NCBI GenBank assembly: GCA_040509055.1
Contig: JBEVLT010000116.1
Location: 1-20,167 of the forward strand
DNA from: JAJKIP01 sp040509055
Lineage (GTDB): Bacteria > Bacteroidota > Bacteroidia > Chitinophagales > Chitinophagaceae
Length of the DNA stretch: 20,167 nt
Direction of reading: 5' to 3'
Part shown: one piece after another, positions 14,649-20,167 of the stretch
Layout: each line of letters starts with the position of its first letter
How positions within the stretch are numbered: the stretch's first letter is position 1
Notes under the pieces: generated by a model
Told to the model about the DNA's origin: nothing
Database searches by the model: none
Seen by the model: only the letters and a program-made list of their open reading frames with translations
Translations under genes and position numbers: made by a program

Positions 14649-15671
14649 ATGAGAAAACCACTGACTTTGCTGCTGGCCCTTGCCGCCATGCTCCCTGCCC
14701 TTGCACAGGATGCACCCAAGCTCCATACCCCGGCCGAAATACTGCAGATACTTACCGACTCGAAAGTGCAGTATGAAATAGGCATACTGGCACAGCCGCT
14801 CCGGCCAACCGACCAGACACAAAACCTCAACTACAACAACGTGTACCGCCGCAGAACAGCCAGCGGGTTCTCCACAGTCCGGTATAGCCAAAGCGATGCG
14901 CTCGAAAACGTAATGACCAAAGCAGAAAATGCGTTTGCCGGCAAACAATACGATAGCGCACGGGCTTATTACCTCCAGGCGCTTGAAACAGACACTTCTT
15001 ACTATACCGTCCTCACTTACATCGGGCAAACCTATGGCATCCAGAAAAACTGGGACAAGGCCATCGAATGGTACCAAAAAGCTATCCGCTCCAACTACAT
15101 CGATTACATGGCCCACTGGTTCCTGGCAGATGCTTATATCGAAGTAAAAGAGCCGGAAGAGGCAAAGAAGGAAATCCTTATTGCCCATATCCTCAACCGC
15201 AATAACCCGCGAATCAGGCTATCGCTCAACTATGTCCTGAAAAACAATGGTTTGTCGATGAACACCTGGATATTCAACCCGCAGTACACCGTGACAAAAG
15301 ATGCGGACAATAAAGTAAAGGTGCAGTATGGCGATGGCTGGCTGTCCTATGCACTCACCAAGGCCGTGTGGGCCCATGAGCCCGGCTACAGTGAATCAAT
15401 GGGGTATAAAAACGATTCCTTTTTCAGGGAGCTGGAAGAAAAAGAAGCCCTGATCGGTATGCTGATCAGCGAAGACCCCAAGACGCAGGCCCTGCCAGAA
15501 ACCCTCGCCCTGCAAAAAGCTACGGCAGACGGTAAGGAGAACAGGCTGCAGGAGTTTGTATTTTACGAAATACTATTGCCTAAGCATCCTGCCGTGGCCC
15601 TGCAGCTGCCGGACCAGCTGATCGAAGATATCATGGCCTATATCCTGGAAGTAAGGTGTGAGAAAATATAA
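14649..15671 (+). CDS. Secreted TPR-repeat protein
   Basis: 340 residues from ATG 14649, chosen because it gives a clean signal peptide (MRKPLTLLLALAAMLPALAQ, cleavage after about residue 20) right behind a -7 box. The frame stays open back to 14535, but that would add a non-conserved Arg/Pro-rich stretch and hide the signal. At least two or three TPR units occupy about 90-185 (AENAFAGKQYDSARAYYLQAL, YIGQTYGIQKNWDKAIEWYQ, WFLADAYIEVKEPEEAKKEI). The remaining C-terminal half is not recognised; it is rich in helix-forming residues and carries a WAHEPGYSESMGY segment. TPRs bind proteins, so it may be a periplasmic scaffold. It is a single gene with its own promoter. Confidence 0.85.
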   Translation: MRKPLTLLLALAAMLPALAQDAPKLHTPAEILQILTDSKVQYEIGILAQPLRPTDQTQNLNYNNVYRRRTASGFSTVRYSQSDALENVMTKAENAFAGKQYDSARAYYLQALETDTSYYTVLTYIGQTYGIQKNWDKAIEWYQKAIRSNYIDYMAHWFLADAYIEVKEPEEAKKEILIAHILNRNNPRIRLSLNYVLKNNGLSMNTWIFNPQYTVTKDADNKVKVQYGDGWLSYALTKAVWAHEPGYSESMGYKNDSFFRELEEKEALIGMLISEDPKTQALPETLALQKATADGKENRLQEFVFYEILLPKHPAVALQLPDQLIEDIMAYILEVRCEKI

Positions 15672-15696
15672 GCGGGCGGCGCTCCGGATAATGCTG

Positions 15697-15704
15697 TAAC
15701 TTTA
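15697..15704 (+). promoter_or_regulatory. Possible -7 element for the oxidoreductase gene
   Basis: TAACTTTA matches TAnnTTTG except for the last base and lies 25 bases before the ATG at 15730. No TTG box at proper spacing. Confidence 0.3.
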
Positions 15705-15729
15705 GTCATCATGCACTAAACCCTTTGCT

Positions 15730-16839
15730 ATGGGAAACCAATTCTGGTCCCGCCGCCATTTTATCCGCAATCTTTCCCTGGGTGCAGCAGCCCTGTCGCC
15801 TGCCCTTTCTGCGATGGCAGCCCGTAAGGACAGCCACCGGAAAGATAAGCTGGGCATTGCCCTGGTGGGCCTGGGCAGCTACAGCACTTACCAGCTGGCG
15901 CCGGCCCTGCTCGAAACGAAGAATTGCTATCTCGCAGGCATCGTAACAGGCACGCCGGCCAAAGAACAGGCATGGGCCGCGAAATACAACATCCCCGCTA
16001 AAAATAGCTACAACTACCGCAACTTCGACAGCATCGCCTCCAATGACGACATCGATATCGTATACATCGTGCTCCCTGTGTCCATGCACAAGGAGTACAC
16101 CATCCGTGCGGCACAGGCCGGCAAGCACGTGATCTGCGAAAAACCGATGGCGCTTAACGTAACCGAGTGCGAAGAAATGATCGCGGCCTGTAAAAAGGCT
16201 GACCGGATGCTCTCCATCGGCTACCGTCTGCATTTTGAACCGTATAACCAGGAAATGATGCGGCTGGGACAGCAACAGGTATATGGCAAGCTGCTGGAGA
16301 TCGACTGTGCCAACGGGTTTACCTATGGCCCCGCTACCGATCCCAATATCTGGCGGCTGAAGAAAAGCATGGCGGGCGGTGGCAGCCTGATGGACATGGG
16401 CGTGTATGCCGTGCAGGGCGCCCGCTATACCACCGGCGAAGAACCGGTGTCAGTAACAGCCCGCGAAGAAAAAACAAGACATGACCTGTTCCGCGAAGTA
16501 GATGAAACGATTTATTTTGAGCTGCAATTCCCTTCGGGCTGCACGGCCAAAGGCATTTCCAGCTACAACAAAAACCTGAATCACCTGAAAGCAAAAGCAG
16601 CCAATGGCAGCTTTGAACTCTCGCAGGCATATCGCTATGGCGGCATGGCAGGCCGCACCCCGGCAGGGCCAATGAATTTTCCGTCTATCAACCAGCAGGC
16701 TGCCCAGATGGACGATTTTGCCGCCTGCGTGCAACAGCAAAAACAAACCCGTGTACCGGGCGAAATGGGACTGAAGGACATGAAGGTAATAGAAGCTATT
16801 TACCGCAGCATTGCATCCGGCCGGAAAGAAAAAGTATAA
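15730..16839 (+). CDS. Tat-exported Gfo/Idh/MocA-family oxidoreductase
   Basis: 369 residues. The N-terminus has a twin-arginine signal (WSRRHFIRNLSLGAAALSPALSAMA; Arg8/Arg9), so the folded, cofactor-loaded protein should be exported to the periplasm. The NAD(P)-binding Rossmann fold starts at 41 with GIALVGLGSYS (42-52), and the family's CEKPMALNV (136-144) carries the typical EKP lysine at 138. The C-terminal dimerisation domain includes GGGSLMDMGVYAVQGARY. Overall it resembles the glucose-fructose oxidoreductase branch, which keeps NADP tightly bound and works on sugars in the periplasm. Substrate unknown. Twenty bases separate it from the double-plug gene downstream, so they may share a transcript. 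Confidence 0.93.
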   Translation: MGNQFWSRRHFIRNLSLGAAALSPALSAMAARKDSHRKDKLGIALVGLGSYSTYQLAPALLETKNCYLAGIVTGTPAKEQAWAAKYNIPAKNSYNYRNFDSIASNDDIDIVYIVLPVSMHKEYTIRAAQAGKHVICEKPMALNVTECEEMIAACKKADRMLSIGYRLHFEPYNQEMMRLGQQQVYGKLLEIDCANGFTYGPATDPNIWRLKKSMAGGGSLMDMGVYAVQGARYTTGEEPVSVTAREEKTRHDLFREVDETIYFELQFPSGCTAKGISSYNKNLNHLKAKAANGSFELSQAYRYGGMAGRTPAGPMNFPSINQQAAQMDDFAACVQQQKQTRVPGEMGLKDMKVIEAIYRSIASGRKEKV

Positions 16840-16859
16840 TGCACTTTTAAACTCAGTTT

Positions 16860-17372
16860 ATGAAACCAATCATTGCAGCCTTCCTCTGTCTCCAGCTACT
16901 GACCCTGTCCGCAACGGCACAAGAGACCGGCGCCCCTGCTGCCATGCGCCGGGTATTGCCGCCCGGCGGGCAACCCCTCGTTATCGTGGACTCGGTGGTC
17001 TCGGATCTCAGCCACTTCTTCGTTTCGGCCACCAATATCGCTTCCATCGACATACTGAAGGATGCGGATGCCGCTGCTTATGGTGCAAAAGGCAAATACG
17101 GCGTTATCATCATTCACACCAAACAAAATGCAGGCGTCCTGGATATGACCGGTCTGCTGGATGCCTACCGGGTGCCGCAGCATCAACGGGCCCTGCGGGT
17201 ATGCGTGGACAATGTACTGGTGAGCGATCCGGCAAGGATTATCGCAGATAAAGAAAGCATCGCCGGCGTGGAAGTAATCACCGACATCTGCTGGGCTACC
17301 CCGGCCAGCCCCGGACCGGAAGAAACGTATATCAATATCATTACACAACGCAGCGCCCGGCTTTTACAATAA
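16860..17372 (+). CDS. Small secreted protein made of two plug-like halves
   Basis: 170 residues with signal peptide (1-20, cleaved after SATA). Residues about 38-88 look like the core of a TonB-dependent receptor plug: PLVIVDSVVSD, IASIDILKDADAAAYGAKGKYGVIIIHTK can be laid against the SusC in this window (PLYVLNGVPYDG, IESVTVLKDAAAAALYGSRAANGVIMITTK). Residues about 112-163 repeat the scheme in weaker form: LRVCVDNVLVSD, IAGVEVITD, TYINIITQ. There is no barrel and no room for one. Single-plug periplasmic proteins occur in Bacteroidota without settled function; they may bind receptors or TonB-type partners. It follows the oxidoreductase gene by 20 bases. Confidence 0.7.
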   Translation: MKPIIAAFLCLQLLTLSATAQETGAPAAMRRVLPPGGQPLVIVDSVVSDLSHFFVSATNIASIDILKDADAAAYGAKGKYGVIIIHTKQNAGVLDMTGLLDAYRVPQHQRALRVCVDNVLVSDPARIIADKESIAGVEVITDICWATPASPGPEETYINIITQRSARLLQ

Positions 17373-17489
17373 GCTTCATCAACACGGCTGATAAAATCTG
17401 ATCGGCTGACCCGAAAATCCTGCAGGACAATCACGGGCTAACAGGGACTCTCTTCAGCCTGGCGGGAAAATAGTCGACCAACACAGTAG

Positions 17490-17517
17490 ACCGCTAATGC
17501 AAAAAGCGGTAATTTTA
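17490..17517 (+). promoter_or_regulatory. Hairpin abutting a possible -7 box upstream of cysE
   Basis: ACCGCT-aatgcaaaa-AGCGGT forms a 6-base stem with a 9-base loop (17490-17510). It runs directly into TAATTTTA (17510-17517), one mismatch from TAnnTTTG, 23 bases before the ATG at 17541. It could be an operator over the cysE promoter, or a weak terminator (stem followed by AATTTT) for the gene upstream. Confidence 0.35.
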
Positions 17518-17540
17518 ATGGCCACTCCCCCGAAGAAATC

Positions 17541-18356
17541 ATGGATATGAAGCCAGCATTTTACCAGCATATTTTCGACAAGCAGCAGGACATGGAAGCC
17601 GTACCTTCCAACGATGTCATTGCTGACTGGGCACAGGAACTGATCCATATCCTGTATCCTGAAAAAGCCGAATACCTGCCGAAATCGGTAGCCGAAATAG
17701 AAGAAAAGATCGATACGCTGCAAAAGCAGCTGGCCCGCATCCTGAATGCCACCAAAGCCTGCAGCAATGACGACAACAGGGAAAAAGCAGCCCGCTTCTT
17801 CAGTGGCGTGCCGGGCATTTACGCGGTGCTGAATACCGACGTGGAGGCCATCCTGGCCGGCGACCCGGCAGCCATCAGCCCGTTTGAAGTGATCAGGGCC
17901 TATCCGGGATTTTATGCCATTTGCTTTTACCGCATCGCACATGCCCTGCTGCAGCTGGATATTCCCCTGCTGCCGCGCATTCTCACCGAATATGCTCATT
18001 CCAAAACCGGTATCGACATTCACCCGGGCGCATCCATCGGCCGCTATTGCTGCATCGACCACGGTACAGGGGTGGTGATCGGCGAAACAACGGTGATCGG
18101 CGACCATGTAAAGCTGTACCAGGGTGTGACGCTGGGAGCGCTGAGCGTAGACAAGGGTATGGCCTTTACCAAACGCCACCCTACGGTAGAGGACCATGTG
18201 GTCATCTACTCCGGCGCCACCATTCTGGGCGGCGACTGCACCATCGGGCACCACAGCATCGTAGGGGGCAACGTATGGCTCACCAGGAGCATTCCGCCCT
18301 ACTCCACCGTATACCACCGCCCGGACATCGAAGTGGTGGAACAAACCAATGTATAA
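17541..18356 (+). CDS. cysE: Serine O-acetyltransferase
   Basis: 271 residues (ATG 17547 is a near alternative start). It makes O-acetylserine from serine and acetyl-CoA, the first step of cysteine synthesis. A helical N-terminal half (1-150) precedes a left-handed beta-helix of hexapeptide repeats. In the catalytic stretch DIHPGASIGRYCCIDHGTG, Asp159 and His174 correspond to the catalytic Asp/His pair of the family, followed by VVIGETTVIGDHVKLYQGVTLG and KRHPTVEDHVVIYSGATILGG. The C-terminus ends EQTNV, lacking the terminal isoleucine that docks CysE into cysteine synthase in enterobacteria, so complex formation is uncertain. Three bases separate it from the cysteine synthase gene. Confidence 0.95.
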   Translation: MDMKPAFYQHIFDKQQDMEAVPSNDVIADWAQELIHILYPEKAEYLPKSVAEIEEKIDTLQKQLARILNATKACSNDDNREKAARFFSGVPGIYAVLNTDVEAILAGDPAAISPFEVIRAYPGFYAICFYRIAHALLQLDIPLLPRILTEYAHSKTGIDIHPGASIGRYCCIDHGTGVVIGETTVIGDHVKLYQGVTLGALSVDKGMAFTKRHPTVEDHVVIYSGATILGGDCTIGHHSIVGGNVWLTRSIPPYSTVYHRPDIEVVEQTNV

Positions 18357-18359
18357 CCC

Positions 18360-19235
18360 ATGGCAGGCATCATCGACCTGGTAGGCCGTACGCCGCAGGC
18401 GGAAATAAAGCGGCTGAATCCCACCCCCGGCGTGCGCATCTTTGCCAAGCTGGAAGGCAATAATCCCGGCGGCAGCGTCAAGGACCGGCCGGCGCTGAAC
18501 ATGATCCGTTCGGCACTGGAGCGGGGCGATATCCGCCCCGGCGACCGGCTGATCGAAGCTACCAGCGGCAATACGGGCATCGCCCTGGCCATGATCGCCT
18601 CCCTGTACGGGCTGGAGATCGAGCTGGTGATGCCGTCCTCCTCCACGCGGGAGCGTACCCTGACCATGGAAGCCTTTGGCGCCACGGTGACCCTGCTGGA
18701 CAGCATCGAGACCTGCCGCGATTATGCAGAAGAAAAAGCAGCTGCCGGCAATGCCTTTATCCTGAACCAGTTTGCCAACCCTGACAATTACCTCGCACAT
18801 TACAAGACCACGGGCCCGGAGATCTGGGCCGATACCGAAGGGCAGATCACGCATTTCGTCAGCTCCATGGGTACCACGGGTACCATCATGGGCTGCTCCC
18901 GGTTTTTGAAAGAAAAGAATCCGCAGGTGCAGATCGTCGGCTGCCAGCCTACCGAAGAGTCATCCATACCCGGCATCCGCCGGTGGCCGGCAGCCTACCT
19001 GCCGAAAATATTCGAGCCGCAGCGTGTGGACCGGATCATGGATGTATCGCAGCAGGAAGCGACGGAGATGGCGCGCAGGCTGGCCCGGGAAGAAGGGATT
19101 TTTGCCGGCATGAGCAGCGGCGGGGCTGCTGCGGCGGCCATCCGGCTGGCGCAGGAGATTGAATCAGGTGTTATTGTGTTTATTGCCTGCGACCGGGGGG
19201 ATCGGTACCTCAGCAGTAATTTATTTGGGGGATAG
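18360..19235 (+). CDS. cysM: Cysteine synthase, CysM type (PLP-dependent)
   Basis: 291 residues. It replaces the acetyl group of O-acetylserine with sulfide (or thiosulfate for CysM-type enzymes) to form cysteine. The PLP lysine is Lys41 in NNPGGSVKDRPAL; TSGNTGIAL (68-76) binds the substrate carboxylate; GTTGTIMG (171-178) holds the PLP phosphate. The ending CDRGDRYLSSNLF (about 277-289) is close to the CysM signature CDRGDRYLSTGVF, which is why I prefer CysM over CysK. The N-terminal IGNTPLV motif is changed to LVGRTPQAEI, an unusual Arg for Asn. Co-transcribed with cysE. Confidence 0.93.
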   Translation: MAGIIDLVGRTPQAEIKRLNPTPGVRIFAKLEGNNPGGSVKDRPALNMIRSALERGDIRPGDRLIEATSGNTGIALAMIASLYGLEIELVMPSSSTRERTLTMEAFGATVTLLDSIETCRDYAEEKAAAGNAFILNQFANPDNYLAHYKTTGPEIWADTEGQITHFVSSMGTTGTIMGCSRFLKEKNPQVQIVGCQPTEESSIPGIRRWPAAYLPKIFEPQRVDRIMDVSQQEATEMARRLAREEGIFAGMSSGGAAAAAIRLAQEIESGVIVFIACDRGDRYLSSNLFGG

Positions 19236-19310
19236 CTGTGGATCGAATTCCTAAGGCTTATCATCAGGCAGACTCCACCTCCGGAATGGCATTTGCGAAA
19301 CCTTGGATGA

Positions 19311-19523
19311 TCACAAGTCCTCAAACCGCTGTACGGATGATTTGGTAATGATGATCTTGTCATCCTGGTAGGTAATATCGATCCTATGGCCGGCCTTGAA
19401 TCCTGAATCCTGTAGCCATTTGCCGCAAAGCTGGATGATCGGGAAACGCACATGAGTCTGACATGGGCGATCAAATGATTTATTGCATACCGTCATTTTT
19501 CTTGTTCTCGCACCAGTTGCCAT
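19311..19523 (-). CDS. SymE-family toxin-like protein
   Basis: 70 residues. The second half carries the SymE pattern: FPIIQLCGKWLQDSGFKAGH followed by RIDITYQDDKIIIT (compare P.I.L.G.WL..AGF..G..I.V......IIIT). SymE proteins have an AbrB-like fold; E. coli SymE is an SOS-induced RNA-targeting toxin, repressed by the antisense RNA SymR encoded across its 5' end, and newer work links it to nucleoid binding. No antisense promoter can be shown here. The start ATG at 19523 has no visible SD. It is divergent from the XRE-type gene across about 150 AT-rich bases, which may be the real regulator or antitoxin. Bacterial type I calls in Bacteroidota are mostly by similarity. Confidence 0.75.
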   Translation of the reverse strand: MATGARTRKMTVCNKSFDRPCQTHVRFPIIQLCGKWLQDSGFKAGHRIDITYQDDKIIITKSSVQRFEDL

Positions 19524-19673
19524 AGGAATAATTTTTTATACAGCAAATAACCGATGCCCGGGCTTTGTCTCCTACATAAAAAAAGTGTATTTAACAGGTT
19601 AACATATAGTAATTTACTTGTATTTTACCCGGTAATTTTTGTAACTTCCCTTTGTATTAAACTCATTATCCTT
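19524..19673. promoter_or_regulatory. AT-rich divergent promoter region of the SymE-like and XRE genes
   Basis: This 150-base gap is clearly more AT-rich than the rest of the window. For the XRE gene the best -7 candidate is TCCCTTTG (19647-19654), one mismatch from TAnnTTTG, 19 bases before the ATG at 19674. No clean match is seen for the SymE side. No obvious palindrome that would serve as operator was found by eye. Confidence 0.3.
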
Positions 19674-20033
19674 ATGCCCCAAACTATCAAATCTAACCAT
19701 AAGATACACGAAGGCCGCAATGTAAAGCGCTTCCGCGAAATGCTCGGCATTAAGCAGGACGTACTGGCTATTGAACTGGGCGACGACTGGAACCAGCAAA
19801 AAATATCGCTGCTCGAACAAAAGGAAACGATTGATGCGCCTTTGTTGCAGAAATCTGCTGCACTCAAAATACCGGTTGAGGCTATACAGAATTTTGATGA
19901 AGAACAGGCAGTGAATATTATTGCAAATACGTTTGATAACGGTTCTTTTTTGAATACTTGTCACACTTCCACTTTCAATATTAATCCTATTGAGGAGATA
20001 AAGAAGTTACACGAAGAAAAGATGACTCTATGA
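19674..20033 (+). CDS. XRE-family helix-turn-helix regulator, C-terminus probably lost by frameshift
   Basis: 119 residues from ATG 19674; an open frame reaches 19554 but the extension is a hydrophobic low-quality stretch, and the conserved part starts at IHEGRNVKRFREMLGIKQDVLAIELGDDWNQQKISLLEQKE. This is a common small HTH family of Bacteroidota in which the DNA-binding half is followed by a VEAIQNFDEEQAVNIIANTF segment and a C-terminal coiled coil. Here the frame ends at TGA 20031-20033 just as the coil begins (KLHEEKMTL). The next frame continues with LYERMLREKDEMMVRLEKL to a TAA at 20095-20097, which is what the coil normally looks like. One extra base near 20025 would explain the break. 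Divergent from the SymE-like gene; may regulate it. Confidence 0.8.
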   Translation: MPQTIKSNHKIHEGRNVKRFREMLGIKQDVLAIELGDDWNQQKISLLEQKETIDAPLLQKSAALKIPVEAIQNFDEEQAVNIIANTFDNGSFLNTCHTSTFNINPIEEIKKLHEEKMTL

Positions 20034-20097
20034 ACGAATGCTGAGAGAAAAAGATGAAATGATGGTGAGATTGGAGAAGTTGATTGAAAAGAAGTAA
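20026..20097 (+). pseudogene. Out-of-frame C-terminal coiled coil of the XRE gene
   Basis: Read from CTC at 20026 this gives LYERMLREKDEMMVRLEKL-IEKK and a TAA, a 23-residue coiled coil in the +1 frame relative to the upstream gene. It joins the main frame after Met117 if one base is removed. Full restored product would be about 140 residues. It could be a real mutation, a sequencing error, or less likely programmed frameshifting. The last 70 bases of the window show nothing I recognise. Confidence 0.6.
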
Positions 20098-20167
20098 TTC
20101 TTATCGCTATTGAATTTGCAAATGATAAACTGGCAATTTTTCCCAAAGTCTGATAAGGTTACAAACA

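Noticed and set aside
17454..18854. 466-codon minus-strand open frame antisense to cysE and cysM
   Set aside because: Long but entirely over two intact enzymes; Gly/His/Ala/Val-rich shadow composition.

Overview
The window looks like a chromosomal segment of a Bacteroidota bacterium, most plausibly from the Chitinophagaceae (Chitinophaga-like). This rests on a SusC/SusD pair with a third surface lipoprotein, a LytS-type kinase next to a LytTR regulator, several small lipoproteins, matches to the Bacteroidota -7 promoter element TAnnTTTG just upstream of genes, and the absence of clear Shine-Dalgarno sequences. Genus is inference. Base composition is fairly GC-rich and even until about 19.5 kb, where it becomes visibly AT-rich.

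Left part (1-7745): a minus-strand operon susC-susD-lipoprotein runs off the left edge, so the module is incomplete here. Divergent to it, across a 528-base gap, is a plus-strand two-component pair (LytS-like histidine kinase, LytTR response regulator) that is the obvious candidate regulator of the uptake operon. No glycoside hydrolase, anti-sigma or sigma factor gene is visible, so the substrate cannot be named.

Middle part (7746-14456): a gene-free block of degenerate repeats lies between convergent genes. It is followed by an orphan LuxE-like acyl-adenylating enzyme (minus). Then come a lipoprotein overlapping a UbiA-like membrane protein, a small unknown protein, an e(P4)-type class C phosphatase lipoprotein and a convergent periplasmic thioredoxin-fold protein. 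Next are a DUF2452 protein, a small SET-domain methyltransferase, a second repeat cluster, and pdxJ behind what looks like a leaderless promoter.

Right part (14457-20167): a secreted TPR protein, a Tat-exported Gfo/Idh/MocA oxidoreductase with a small secreted protein made of two plug-like halves, and a cysteine biosynthesis pair (serine O-acetyltransferase and CysM-type cysteine synthase). The AT-rich end carries a SymE-like toxin gene divergent from an XRE-type helix-turn-helix gene whose C-terminus appears frameshifted.

Most genes are housekeeping or accessory genes of recognisable families. The least explained items are the standalone double-plug protein, the DUF2452 + SET pair, the UbiA-like protein lacking its first aspartate motif, and the SymE/XRE end of the window. 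I see no tRNA, rRNA, CRISPR array or insertion sequence.
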